NCBI RefSeq assembly: GCF_003253705.1
Contig: NZ_QKYU01000014.1
Coordinates: 1-64,000 of the forward strand
Direction: 5' to 3'
Origin: Humitalea rosea
GTDB taxonomy: Bacteria > Pseudomonadota > Alphaproteobacteria > Acetobacterales > Acetobacteraceae
DNA length: 64,000 nucleotides
Shown: piece by piece, positions 30,003 through 39,666 of the stretch
How positions within the stretch are numbered: the first letter of the stretch is position 1
How the letters are laid out: each line of letters starts with the position of its first letter
Translations under genes and position numbers: made by a program
The notes under the pieces: model-generated
What the model was told of the DNA's origin: nothing
Database searches by the model: none
The model's input: the letters and a program-made list of their open reading frames with translations, nothing else

Positions 30003-31762
30003 GCCGCGCGCGGCTGGTCGCGGCGGCGCAGGGCGAGGCGCCCTTCGACCGGCTGCTGACGGGCGGCACCATCGCCGATGTCGCGACCGGCGAATTGCGC
30101 GCCGCCGATATCGGCATCCTCGACGGGCTGATCGCCAGCCTGCATCCGCCGGGCTCGCGGCAGGATGCGGCGGCGATCGACGACATGACCGGGCTGGTGC
30201 TGGCGCCGGGCTTCATCGACAGCCATCTGCACTACGAATCCTCGCTGATGGCGCCGGCGGATTATGCCTCCGTCGTCGCGCCCGCCGGCACCACAACCGG
30301 CGTCTGGGACCCGCATGAGCTGGCCAATGTCGCGGGGCTGGCGGGTGTGGCCTGGGCGCGGGATGCGGCGCGGGGGGTGCCGTTCCGCACGCTGATCGCC
30401 GCCCCCTCCTGCGTGCCCTCCGCCCCCGGTCTCGAAGTCGCCGGGGCCGAGATCGGGCCGGCGGAGATGGCCGAGATGCTGGGATGGGAGGGCGTCTGCG
30501 GCATCGCCGAAGTCATGGACATGGCCGGCGTGCTCGCGGCCAGCCCGCGCATGGCGGGGATCGTCGCGGCCGGGATGGCGGCGGGGCGCAACATCAATGG
30601 CCATGCGCGCGGGCTTTCGGGCGCCGGCTTGCAGGCCTATGTCGCCGCCGGCGTCACCTCGGACCATGAGATCACCTCGGCCGAGGATGCGCTGCAAAAA
30701 CTGCGCGCCGGGCTGACGGTCGAACTGCGCGGCAGCCACGACACTCTGTTGCCCGAGGTGGTGGCGGCGATCATGGCGCTGCCGGTGTTCCCGGTGACGC
30801 TGGTGCTCTGCACCGATGACGTCTTTCCCGACGAGTTGGTGGCCAAGGGCGGGCTGCGGGACACCGTCGCCCGCGTCATCGCCCGCGGCATGCCGCCGAT
30901 GCTGGCGATCCGCTGCGCCACGCTGCATGCGGCGCTGCGGCTGAAGCGGGATGACATTGGGCTGCTGGCGCCGGGGCGGGCGGCGGATATCGTGGCGCTG
31001 TCCGATCTGGCGACGGTTGCGGTCGCGCGCTGCTATGTCGCGGGCCAACCGGCCGCCACCCAGGCGCCGCGCCCGCCGCCGGGGTTGCGGCAGAGCATGC
31101 ATCTCGCCCCGCTGGCCGCCGATGCGCTGGCGCTGCGGCCGCGCGGTGTGCCGTCGGGCCGGGTGCGGCTGCCGGTCGTCGCCGGCGCGCGCTTCACGAC
31201 CTGGGGCGAGGCGGAGGCCGAGGTGTGCGACGGTATCGCCGCCCCGCCACCGGGCCATTCGCTGCTGGCCTCGGTGCATCGCCATGGCCGTGCCGATGCG
31301 GTGCCGCGCGTGGCGCTGATCTCCGGCTGGGGCGAGATCGCCGGCGCCGTCGCCACCACCATCGCCCATGACAGCCACAACCTGCTGGTTTTCGGCCGCG
31401 ACCCGGCGCTGATGGCCGGCGCCGCCAATGCGCTGATCGCGGCCGGGGGCGGGATGGCGGTCATGGAACCGGATGGGCGGCTGACCCTGCTGCCGCTGCC
31501 CATCGCCGGGCTGCTGGCGGAAACCCCGGCGGCCGAGACGGCCCGCGCCTTCGCCGATTTGCGCGCCGCCGCTGACCGGGTCATCGCCTGGCAGCCGCCC
31601 TATGCGGTGTTCCGCGGGCTCACGGGGGTGTCGCTGGCCTGCAACCCGGGGCCGCATCTGACCGATCGCGGCATCGCCGATATCGCGCGTGGCGGTGTCA
31701 CCGATCCGGCAGAGCCGCTTGGATGGCCGCTCAAAGCTCAAAGGGATAACAACTGTGCCTGA
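29999..31762 (+). CDS. ade: Adenine deaminase
   Basis: Deaminates adenine to hypoxanthine; amidohydrolase superfamily. The 587 residues match the Ade family. Metal-binding FIDSHLHYESSL is near 73-84, followed by TTTGVWDPHELANV, the NGHARGLSG and SDHEITS metal-ligand regions, LCTDDV and the Ade-specific C-terminal domain with MEPDGRLTLLPLPIAGLL. The GTG start at 29999 overlaps the binding-protein stop (GTGA). The next gene overlaps by 8 nt. Specificity for adenine is inferred from family membership; some relatives deaminate other bases. Confidence 0.92.
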   Translation: MSRARLVAAAQGEAPFDRLLTGGTIADVATGELRAADIGILDGLIASLHPPGSRQDAAAIDDMTGLVLAPGFIDSHLHYESSLMAPADYASVVAPAGTTTGVWDPHELANVAGLAGVAWARDAARGVPFRTLIAAPSCVPSAPGLEVAGAEIGPAEMAEMLGWEGVCGIAEVMDMAGVLAASPRMAGIVAAGMAAGRNINGHARGLSGAGLQAYVAAGVTSDHEITSAEDALQKLRAGLTVELRGSHDTLLPEVVAAIMALPVFPVTLVLCTDDVFPDELVAKGGLRDTVARVIARGMPPMLAIRCATLHAALRLKRDDIGLLAPGRAADIVALSDLATVAVARCYVAGQPAATQAPRPPPGLRQSMHLAPLAADALALRPRGVPSGRVRLPVVAGARFTTWGEAEAEVCDGIAAPPPGHSLLASVHRHGRADAVPRVALISGWGEIAGAVATTIAHDSHNLLVFGRDPALMAGAANALIAAGGGMAVMEPDGRLTLLPLPIAGLLAETPAAETARAFADLRAAADRVIAWQPPYAVFRGLTGVSLACNPGPHLTDRGIADIARGGVTDPAEPLGWPLKAQRDNNCA

Positions 31763-32705
31763 CCAACCCCCCGCCCGCGGAATCCTTCTCTGCCCCATGC
31801 CGGCCGACAAGGCCTCGATGCATGCAGCCTTCCTCGAACTGGCCGGGGACCGGCCGATCGCGCTTTGGCCCGACCTGCCGGAGCCCGAGAAGATCGGCTG
31901 CATCGTCGCCTTCCGCGCCCCCACCGGCGCCTTCGCGCGGCTGACGAACCTGCGGCTGATCCATGGCACCGGCGCCGGGGTGAACCACATGCTGGCCGAC
32001 CCGACGCTGCCCCGGCACCTGCCCTTCGCCCGCGTCGTTGCCGATGAGGTGACGCAGGGCATGGCGCAGCACTGCCTGCACGCCATCCTGCGGGAGCTGC
32101 GCGAGCACCGCATGTACGACGGCTTCCAGCGCGAGAAGCACTGGCAGCGCATGCCCCAGATCGACGCCGCCACCTGGCCGGTCGGGATCATGGGCCTCGG
32201 CGCGCTGGGCGTGGGCCTGGCCGAGCACCTCGCCCGCCTCGGCTTCGCCGTGCGCGGCTGGTCGCGCAGCGCGCGGCAGTTGCCTGGTGTGGAGACCTTC
32301 GCCGGACCGGACCAAAAGCACGCCTTCCTCGCCGGCTGCCGCGCCGTGGTGGTGCTGCTGCCGCTGACCGCCGAGACCACCGGCGTGCTCGATGCCGCCG
32401 CCTTGGCCGCTTTGCCGCGGGGCGCCGTCGTCGTCGCGGCGGGCCGCGGTGGGCAGGTGGATGAGGCCGCCCTGCTGGCGGCGCTGGACGCCGGTCAGAT
32501 CGGCCACGCGCATCTGGATGTGATGGTGACCGAACCGCTGCCGCAGGACAGCCCGATCTGGACCCATCCCGGCATCACCGTGACGCCGCATATCGCCGCC
32601 GCCCCCAATGGCAAGGCGCTGGCGCGGCTGGTGCTGGAGAACTTCGACCGCCTCGAAAATGGGCGGGAGTTGCTGTTTCCGGTCGATCTCGCGCGCGGCT
32701 ACTGA
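31755..32705 (+). CDS. D-2-hydroxyacid dehydrogenase (glyoxylate/hydroxypyruvate reductase A-like)
   Basis: A 316-residue NAD(P)-dependent reductase of 2-oxoacids. The Rossmann motif GIMGLGALGVGLAEHL is near 140-155. An Arg sits in AAGRGGQVDE, the catalytic Glu in DVMVTEPLP and the catalytic His in TPHIAAA. The GhrA-type short N-terminal half fits glyoxylate/hydroxypyruvate reductase. The GTG at 31755 is preceded by AAGGGAT at a good distance and overlaps the adenine deaminase stop by 8 nt, so the longer frame from 31689 is rejected. Glyoxylate is an end product of ureide breakdown, which would fit the neighbouring purine-type enzymes. Confidence 0.9.
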   Translation: MPDQPPARGILLCPMPADKASMHAAFLELAGDRPIALWPDLPEPEKIGCIVAFRAPTGAFARLTNLRLIHGTGAGVNHMLADPTLPRHLPFARVVADEVTQGMAQHCLHAILRELREHRMYDGFQREKHWQRMPQIDAATWPVGIMGLGALGVGLAEHLARLGFAVRGWSRSARQLPGVETFAGPDQKHAFLAGCRAVVVLLPLTAETTGVLDAAALAALPRGAVVVAAGRGGQVDEAALLAALDAGQIGHAHLDVMVTEPLPQDSPIWTHPGITVTPHIAAAPNGKALARLVLENFDRLENGRELLFPVDLARGY

Positions 32706-32796
32706 GCCAAAGGCAGCGGTCGGCAAACTGAGGGCTTAGCGGCGGGCGTCCGGGTCGCTATGCATTACGATAACCAATGATCGACCGGGATGCCCG

Positions 32797-35700
32797 ATGC
32801 CATTGCATGTCGCGCTGACGCATAAGACCTCCTATCGCTACGACCGGGCGATCAACCTCGGGCCACAGACCATCCGTCTGCGGCCCGCGCCGCATGCGCG
32901 AACGCCGATCATTTCCTACAGCCTGTCGATCTCGCCCAAGCCGCATTTCCTGAACTGGCAGCAGGACCCGCAGGGCAATTTCCTCGCCCGCGTGGTTTTC
33001 CCGGAGCGGGTCACGCATTTCGATGTGACCGTGGATCTCGTCGCCGACATGGCGACCATCAACCCCTTCGACTTCTTCCTGGAGCCGGAGGCCGAGACCT
33101 TCCCCTTCACCTACGACCCGGTGCTGGAGCAGGAACTCGCCCCCTTCCGCCGCGCGGCACCCGCCGGCCCGCATCTGCAGAAGCTGATCGACGCGGTCCC
33201 GCGCGGTGGGGCGCCGCGGACCGTGGACATGCTGGTGGCCCTGAACCGCATGGTGCAGGAGGGGGTCGCCTATATCGTCCGCCTGGAACCCGGCGTCTGG
33301 ACGCCGGAGGAAACGCTGGGCGGGGCACAAGGCTCCTGCCGTGACAGCGCCTGGGTGCTGGTGCAGCTGCTGCGCCATTTGGGCTACGCCGCGCGGTTCT
33401 GCTCGGGCTACCTGATCCAGCTCGTCGCCGATGAAAAGCCGCTGGAAGGCCCGGAAGGCCCGACCAGCGATTTCACCGATCTGCATGCCTGGGCGGAGGT
33501 CTACCTCCCCGGCGCCGGCTGGGTCGGGCTGGACGCGACTTCGGGGCTGATGACGGGCGAGGGCCATATCCCGCTCGCCTCCACCCCCGAGCCCCTGTCC
33601 GCCGCCCCGATCAGCGGGCTGATGGATGAGGCGGAGGTCGAATTCGGCTTCGAGATGTCGGTCACCCGCATCCGCGAAACGCCGCGCACGACCAAGCCCT
33701 ATACCGAGAAGACCTGGGCTGAGATCCAGGCGGCCGGCCGCCAGGTGGATGCGGCACTGGAGCGTTCCTCCGTCCGCATGACCATGGGCGGGGAGCCGAC
33801 CTTTGTCTCCGCCACCGACATGGAAGGGGCGGAGTGGAACACCGACGCGATGGGCCCGACCAAGCGGCGCATGGCCGGGCGGCTGATGCGCCGGCTGGCG
33901 CCGCTCTGGGCGCCGGGGGCGGTGCTGCATCACGGGATGGGCAAGCTCTACCCGGGCGAGCAACTGCCGCGCTGGACGCTGTCGGCGCATTGGCGCCTGG
34001 ATGGCGAGCCGGTCTGGACCGACCCCGCGCTGCTCGCCTCCGACGACGACAAAGGCACCGCGACGCCCGAGGATGCCGCGCGCTTCGCGGCGCTGCTGGC
34101 GGAACGGCTGCAGGTCGATCCCGCGCTGGTCATCCCGGCGCATGAGGACATCCACTACTACCTCTGGCGCGAGCACCGCCTGCCCGCGAATGTGGTCGTG
34201 GAGGACGCCAAGCTGCGCGATCCGCTGGAACGCGCCCGGCTCGCGCGGGTCTTCGGCCAGGGGCTGGCCGCTTCGGTGGGCTCGGTGCTGCCGCTGCGGC
34301 GGGTCAAGGAAGCCGGCCAGCGGCGCTGGCAGTCGGGGCACTGGTTCTTCCGTGACGCCGAGGGTGAGGCCTCGCCGATGTTCCTGGTGCCGGGCGACAG
34401 CCCGATCGGGCTGCGCCTGCCGCTCGACAGCCTGCCCTGGGCCAAGGACGAGAGCCTGGCGAAGGAAGCCGACCAGCCGCACGACCCCTTCGCGCCCGAG
34501 GAACCGCTGCCCAGCCAGCAGATGATCCGCGACCGCGTCGCGGTGCCCGGGCTGTCGCCCGCCTTCCGCCCCGTTGCGCAGGACCTGCCCGAAGTCGGCG
34601 AGGAGGATCTGGAAGCGGTCCGCACCGCGCTGGCGGTGGAGCCGCGCGACGGGCTGATCCACATCTTCGCGCCCCCGTTGCAGGCGGCCGAGGACTGGCT
34701 GGAACTGGTCGCGGCGATCGAGGCCACCGCCGCCGAGATGGGCCAGAAGATCTTCCTCGAAGGCTATCTGCCGCCGGGCGACGATCGGATGCAGGATTTC
34801 TCCGTCACCCCGGACCCGGGCGTGATCGAGGTGAACATCCACCCCATGGCCAGCTTCGCCGAGCAGGTGGAACGCACTGAGCAGCTTTATGAGGAAGCGC
34901 GGCAGGTCGGCCTGGCGACCCAAAAATTCATGATGGACGGCCGCCATGTCGGCACCGGCGGCGGCAACCACGTGGTCATGGGCGGGGCGACGGTCGCCGA
35001 CAGCCCCTTCCTGCGCCGGCCGGATCTGCTGAAGTCGCTGGTCGGGTTTTTCCAGAACCACCCCTCGCTGTCCTTCCTCTTCTCCGGCCTGTTCATCGGC
35101 CCCACCAGCCAGCATCCCCGCGTGGATGAGGCGCGGATGGACACGCTGAACGAGCTGGAGATCGCCTTTTCCCGCATCCAGCCGGGCCAGGAAGCCCCGC
35201 CCTGGGCGGTGGACCGGCTGTTCCGGCATTTGCTGGCCGACATGACCGGCAATACCCACCGCACCGAATTCTGCATCGACAAGATGTACAGCCCGGATGG
35301 TCCCGGCGGCCGGCGCGGCCTCGTGGAGTTCCGCGCCTTCGAGATGCCGCCCCATGCCCAGATGTCGGCGGCGCAGATGCTGCTGATGCGCTCGGCGGTG
35401 GCGAGTTTCTGGCACAAGCCCTGGGATCGCAAACTGGTCCGCTGGGGCACGCGGCTGCATGACGAGTTCCTGCTGCCGCACTACTGCATGGCCGATCTCG
35501 CCGATGCGCTGGATGAATTCGGCGCCGCCGGCTTCCCGATGGACCCGGCCTGGTTCGCCCCCCATGCCGAATTCCGCTTTCCCCTGGTCGGCGAGACCAC
35601 GATTCGGGACGTGCATCTGGAACTCCGCCACGCGCTGGAGCCCTGGCATGTGCTGCCGGAGGAAAATACCGCGACCGGCACCGTCCGCTACGTGGACAGC

Positions 35701-36120
35701 AGCGCCGAGCGGCTGCAGATCAAGGCCCGCGGCCTGGTGCCGGAACGGCATGTGCTGGCCGTAAACGGGTTGGCCGTACCGCTCTCCGCCACCGAGACGG
35801 CGGGGGAATTCGTCGCGGGAGTGCGCTTCAAGGCCTGGTCCCCGCCGTCCTCGCTGCATCCGACCATCAAGGCGCAGACGCCGCTGGTGTTCGATCTGTT
35901 CGATCGCTGGACCGGGCGCTCGCTCGGCGGGATGGCTCACCATGTCGTGCATCCGGGCGGGCGGAACTACGACACCTTCCCGGTAAATGCGAACGAGGCA
36001 GAGGCGAGGCGGCGTTCGCGCTTCCTGCCCTTCGGCCATACGCCGGGGCCGATGCCGGAACCACGGGTCGTCACCGGGCGGGACCAGCCCAGAACCCTCG
36101 ACCTGCGACGCGGAGCGTGA
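32797..36120 (+). CDS. Transglutaminase-like / DUF2126 amidoligase fusion protein
   Basis: A 1107-residue two-part protein. The N-terminal part (about 1-290) has a transglutaminase N domain (MPLHVALTHKTSYRYDR) and a transglutaminase-like protease fold with the triad Cys181 (GSCRDSAW), His230 (LHAWAEV) and Asp246 (LDATSG). The C-terminal DUF2126 part (about 320-1100) resembles the glutamine synthetase/GCS carboxylate-amine ligase fold; I see EVNIHP (Glu678), GTGGGNH (His725) and a later EFRAFEMPPHAQM. Homologues form clusters with ATP-grasp/alpha-E proteins and are proposed to make and cut peptide tags. Substrate unknown. GGGA lies just upstream of the ATG. Confidence 0.92.
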   Translation: MPLHVALTHKTSYRYDRAINLGPQTIRLRPAPHARTPIISYSLSISPKPHFLNWQQDPQGNFLARVVFPERVTHFDVTVDLVADMATINPFDFFLEPEAETFPFTYDPVLEQELAPFRRAAPAGPHLQKLIDAVPRGGAPRTVDMLVALNRMVQEGVAYIVRLEPGVWTPEETLGGAQGSCRDSAWVLVQLLRHLGYAARFCSGYLIQLVADEKPLEGPEGPTSDFTDLHAWAEVYLPGAGWVGLDATSGLMTGEGHIPLASTPEPLSAAPISGLMDEAEVEFGFEMSVTRIRETPRTTKPYTEKTWAEIQAAGRQVDAALERSSVRMTMGGEPTFVSATDMEGAEWNTDAMGPTKRRMAGRLMRRLAPLWAPGAVLHHGMGKLYPGEQLPRWTLSAHWRLDGEPVWTDPALLASDDDKGTATPEDAARFAALLAERLQVDPALVIPAHEDIHYYLWREHRLPANVVVEDAKLRDPLERARLARVFGQGLAASVGSVLPLRRVKEAGQRRWQSGHWFFRDAEGEASPMFLVPGDSPIGLRLPLDSLPWAKDESLAKEADQPHDPFAPEEPLPSQQMIRDRVAVPGLSPAFRPVAQDLPEVGEEDLEAVRTALAVEPRDGLIHIFAPPLQAAEDWLELVAAIEATAAEMGQKIFLEGYLPPGDDRMQDFSVTPDPGVIEVNIHPMASFAEQVERTEQLYEEARQVGLATQKFMMDGRHVGTGGGNHVVMGGATVADSPFLRRPDLLKSLVGFFQNHPSLSFLFSGLFIGPTSQHPRVDEARMDTLNELEIAFSRIQPGQEAPPWAVDRLFRHLLADMTGNTHRTEFCIDKMYSPDGPGGRRGLVEFRAFEMPPHAQMSAAQMLLMRSAVASFWHKPWDRKLVRWGTRLHDEFLLPHYCMADLADALDEFGAAGFPMDPAWFAPHAEFRFPLVGETTIRDVHLELRHALEPWHVLPEENTATGTVRYVDSSAERLQIKARGLVPERHVLAVNGLAVPLSATETAGEFVAGVRFKAWSPPSSLHPTIKAQTPLVFDLFDRWTGRSLGGMAHHVVHPGGRNYDTFPVNANEAEARRRSRFLPFGHTPGPMPEPRVVTGRDQPRTLDLRRGA

Positions 36121-36222
36121 CAGTTTCCGCGATGTGACGCCAAAGACAACTGGAGCCCGCCCCACGGCGCCGCGACCCGCCGATAATGCCTGCCTTCAGG
36201 TCCGGCGCGTGACGTTCGGCGC

Positions 36223-38721
36223 ATGACGTCCGGCACCGACGAGATGGTGGATGGGCGCGGCCGAATCCGGCCGCATTGGCAGGGGCTGATCGGCGCCCTG
36301 GCCGATCTGCCCGGCGATGGCCTGTCCGAACGCGCCCGCCGGCTCGATGCCGGCTTCGCCGCCGATGGCATCGGCAGCCTGCTGCCGGGGGCCGAGGCCG
36401 CCTGGCGCTGCGACCCGGTGCCGCTGCCGATCTCAGGCGCGGAATTCGCCACATTGTCTTCCGGTCTGGCCCAGCGCGCGACGCTGCTGGAGGCCGTTCT
36501 GGACGATCTCTACGGCCCGCAGGAGCTGCTGGCCGAAGGGCTGATCCCGCCCAGCCTGATCTTCGCCAACCCCGGTTTCCTGCGGCCCTGCCGCGCCAGC
36601 CTGCCCGATATGCGCGCGCGCGCGCCCTTGATGGGCGCCTATGCCGCCGATCTGATGCGCGGGGATGATGGCCGGTGGATGGTGGTCTGCGACCGCACCA
36701 GCCGCCCGGCCGGCTTCGGCCTGGTGCTGGAGAACCGCCGCCAGGTGGCCCGGGCGATGCCCGAATCGCTGCGCGCCTCGCCACCGCGGCCGCTGCGCGC
36801 TTTCTTCGATGCCTGGCAGGACAGCCTGACCACCCTCGGCCAGCATGCCGGCGGCAATCCCGCCATCGCCATCCTGACCCCGGGCACGCGCCACCCCTTC
36901 TGGTTCGAGCATCTGCTGCTGGCCCGTGAACTTGGCTGCGCCTTGGTCGAGGGCGGCGATCTGACGGTCCGCAACGGCGCCTTGTTCATCAAGACCCTGG
37001 CCGGTTTGCAGCCGGTCGATGTGCTGATCCGGCGGCTGGATGGGCGCCGGATGGACCCGGTGGAGTTCGGCGCCACCGGCAGCCGCGGCGTGCCGGGCCT
37101 GCTTGATGCCGCGCGGCATGGCGCGGTGCGGATCGTGAACGATCCCGGCACCGGCGTCATGGAGGCGCCCGCCTGGGCGACCGTGATGGCGGCGTTGGCA
37201 CCGCGCCTGCTCGGCACCGAGTTGCTGCTGCCGCAGGCCGAAACCCTGGCCCTCTCCGATCCGCGGACCGCCGCCCGCATCCTCGCCGATCTGCAGGAGG
37301 CGCCGGAGCGCTGGCTGTTGCGCCCGGCGCTCGACGGCAATGCGGCGGCGACCGATCCCGCGGCACTCGATTTGGCGGAACGCGCGCGATTCTCGCGCCA
37401 GGTCGCGGAGGATCCGGCGAAATGGGTCGCGACCCGGACGCCCGGCGGATCTGTGGCGCCGGTCGTGGCGGCGGGGCGCTTGCAACCCCGGCCGGTGCAG
37501 TTGCGGATGTTCCTCGTGCATGACGGCGTGGGCTGGCGTTGCCTGCCCGGGGGCATGGCCCGCGTGCTCCGCGAGGGTGAAACCCTGGGCGGCCGCCTGC
37601 CCGGCACCGGCCTCGCGAAGGATGTCTGGGTGCTGACCGAGGACCGTGCCGATATCCGTGGCCCCGCCATCACTTCCGGCCCGCCGATCGCGGTGCGCCG
37701 CACCGCCGGTGACCTGCCCTCCCGCACCGCCGACAATCTGTTCTGGCTCGGGCGCTATGTGGAGCGGCTCGAAAGCTCGGCACGGCTGTTGCGGCTGGCT
37801 GCCTCGCGCGGCGCCCGGGGTGACCCGAGCCCGCGGGAGCTTGCGGATCTGGCCGCCGTCGCGCGCTGCCTGATCGGCGCCAAGCTGCTCTCGCCCGAGG
37901 ATGCGCCGAGCGGCGCCGGCCCCGGCCCCATGTTGACCGCGATCAGCCGCGCCGCGCGCGAGGGCGGCCCGCTCGCCCATCGCGCCGCCGAGGTCGCCCG
38001 GCTGACCGAGGCCGTGCGCGACCGCCTGACCGGCGAGATGTATGCGACCTTCAGCCAGCCGCTGCGCCACGCCATGGCCGATCTGCGCGCCGCCCGGGGG
38101 CTGGACGCCCTGGAGGAGGGGCTCGGCACGCTGCTGCGGCTCTGCGCCGCCGTCGCCGGCACCGCAGCCGAGAACATGGTGCGCGGCGGCGGGTTCCTGT
38201 TCCTCGACCTCGGGCGGCGGATGGAACGCGCCTCCGCCACCAGCATGGTCCTGGCCGAAGCGTTGAAGGAGCCGCCCTCACGGCAGGAGACCGCGCTGCG
38301 CCTGGCGCTGGACCTCTGCGACAGCGTGATCACCTATCGCAGCCGGTATCTCACCACCCTGCAGGCCGCGCCGGTGCTGGATCTGGTGCTGGCCGACCCG
38401 GGCAATCCGCGCGGCATCGCTTTCCAATGCGCCGAGATCCGCGCCCGCCTGTCCAGCATCAGCGATGGCACCGAGGTGGAGCTGGTGCGCGCCGCCCGCG
38501 CCTTGCAGACCGAGGTCGAGGCCATGGCCGCCGGCATCGTGGATGCCCCCGACCAGGCGGTGGCCGCCGCCGCCTTGCCGCCGCGGCTGGAAGCGTTGCG
38601 GGCCGCGATCGGGGCGCTCTCGGACAGCGTCACCCGGCGCTACTTCGCCTTGCTGCCGGCGGTGCAGACCATCGGCTCGCCGCTGGCGCCGGTGGACCGG
38701 CCCTTGATGGGGGCCGCATGA
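36223..38721 (+). CDS. Circularly permuted ATP-grasp / alpha-E fusion protein
   Basis: An 832-residue fusion. The first part (about 15-480) is a circularly permuted ATP-grasp (DUF404/407 type; LPGDGLSERARRLDAGF, LYGPQELLAEGLIPP, VLIRRLDGRRMDP, LRPALDG). The second (about 500-820) is an alpha-E domain (DUF403; ADNLFWLGRYVERLES and LTTLQAAPVLDLVLAD). The two are separate genes in many bacteria. ATP-grasp enzymes of this family are predicted to form peptide or amide bonds; alpha-E is an all-helical partner of unknown action. It lies between two transglutaminase genes and overlaps the next start by 4 nt (ATGA). Confidence 0.92.
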   Translation: MTSGTDEMVDGRGRIRPHWQGLIGALADLPGDGLSERARRLDAGFAADGIGSLLPGAEAAWRCDPVPLPISGAEFATLSSGLAQRATLLEAVLDDLYGPQELLAEGLIPPSLIFANPGFLRPCRASLPDMRARAPLMGAYAADLMRGDDGRWMVVCDRTSRPAGFGLVLENRRQVARAMPESLRASPPRPLRAFFDAWQDSLTTLGQHAGGNPAIAILTPGTRHPFWFEHLLLARELGCALVEGGDLTVRNGALFIKTLAGLQPVDVLIRRLDGRRMDPVEFGATGSRGVPGLLDAARHGAVRIVNDPGTGVMEAPAWATVMAALAPRLLGTELLLPQAETLALSDPRTAARILADLQEAPERWLLRPALDGNAAATDPAALDLAERARFSRQVAEDPAKWVATRTPGGSVAPVVAAGRLQPRPVQLRMFLVHDGVGWRCLPGGMARVLREGETLGGRLPGTGLAKDVWVLTEDRADIRGPAITSGPPIAVRRTAGDLPSRTADNLFWLGRYVERLESSARLLRLAASRGARGDPSPRELADLAAVARCLIGAKLLSPEDAPSGAGPGPMLTAISRAAREGGPLAHRAAEVARLTEAVRDRLTGEMYATFSQPLRHAMADLRAARGLDALEEGLGTLLRLCAAVAGTAAENMVRGGGFLFLDLGRRMERASATSMVLAEALKEPPSRQETALRLALDLCDSVITYRSRYLTTLQAAPVLDLVLADPGNPRGIAFQCAEIRARLSSISDGTEVELVRAARALQTEVEAMAAGIVDAPDQAVAAAALPPRLEALRAAIGALSDSVTRRYFALLPAVQTIGSPLAPVDRPLMGAA

Positions 38722-39584
38722 CCTCCCGCTGGCGGCTGCGCCATGCAACGACCTACACCTATGCCCGGCCGGTCGATATGGCGACACATATGCTGCATCT
38801 GACCCCGCGCGAGATGCCCGGGCAGAAGGTGCTGTCCGCCACCATCCGGTCGGTGCCGGAGGCCGCGCGGATCACCACGGGCACCGACCATTTCGGCAAT
38901 GTGGTGAGCTGGCTGTTCCTCGACCGTCCGCATGAGCGCTTCGAGGTGATCAGCGAAGCCGAGGTCGAGTCCGGCTTCCCGCCGCCGCCGGCGGCGGAGA
39001 CGACCCCACCCTGGGAAAGGGTCGTGGCCGAGGCCGCGGGCGAGGTCGCCGAATTCCTGTTCGAAAGCCCGCTGGTCCCCATCGTGCCCGCGGCACGGGC
39101 CTTCGCCGCCCAGTCCTTCCCCCCGGGGCGGCCGGTGCTGGAGGGGCTGCTGGAGGTGATGTCGCGCATCCGGCGCGAGTTCACCTATCGCCCGGGGGTG
39201 ACGGGAATCTCGACCTCGGTCGAGCATGTGATGACCACCAGGGCGGGGGTCTGCCAGGATTTCTCGCACGCGATGATTTCGGGGCTGCGCGGGCTCGGCC
39301 TGCCGGCACGCTATGTCTCCGGCTACATCCGCACCTACACGCCACCAGGGCGGGTCCGGATGCGGGGCGCCGACCAGTCCCATGCCTGGGTCGGCGCCTG
39401 GATGGGGCCCGAGCACGGCTGGGTCGATCTGGACCCGACGAATGACTGCGTGGTCTCCACCGAGCATGTCGTGCTGGGCTGGGGCCGCGATTTTTCCGAT
39501 GTCTCTCCGCTGCGGGGCGTGATTCTGGGGGGCGGGCGGCATACGCTGCATGTCGGCGTGGACCTCGAACCGGCGGAGAGTTGA
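38718..39584 (+). CDS. Transglutaminase-like cysteine protease-fold protein
   Basis: A 288-residue cytoplasmic protein with the Bact_transglu_N domain (WRLRHATTYTYARPVDMATHMLH) and a transglutaminase core. The catalytic Cys179 is in AGVCQDFSHAM, the His in DQSHAWVGAW and the Asp in WVDLDPTND. Members are predicted peptidases or amide-transfer enzymes. Its ATG overlaps the ATP-grasp/alpha-E stop by 4 nt, so it is translated with that protein; this makes the second transglutaminase of the three-gene cluster. The Anbu-type proteasome homologue often present in such clusters is not found here. Confidence 0.92.
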   Translation: MTSRWRLRHATTYTYARPVDMATHMLHLTPREMPGQKVLSATIRSVPEAARITTGTDHFGNVVSWLFLDRPHERFEVISEAEVESGFPPPPAAETTPPWERVVAEAAGEVAEFLFESPLVPIVPAARAFAAQSFPPGRPVLEGLLEVMSRIRREFTYRPGVTGISTSVEHVMTTRAGVCQDFSHAMISGLRGLGLPARYVSGYIRTYTPPGRVRMRGADQSHAWVGAWMGPEHGWVDLDPTNDCVVSTEHVVLGWGRDFSDVSPLRGVILGGGRHTLHVGVDLEPAES

Positions 39585-39666
39585 AGCCGCGGCGGTTGAT
39601 TGCCCGGCCGTAATTTCGCATGACTGGGGCCGGGCATTTCGCCCGGCGATGATCGGGCGGGGTGCG

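Noticed and set aside
29945-32380. 811-codon minus-strand open frame
   Set aside because: Antisense to adenine deaminase and the hydroxyacid dehydrogenase, both with clear motifs and coupled starts.
32758-36165. 1135-codon minus-strand open frame, longest in the window
   Set aside because: Entirely antisense to the transglutaminase-DUF2126 gene, whose catalytic residues are all recognisable; composition is typical of a shadow frame.
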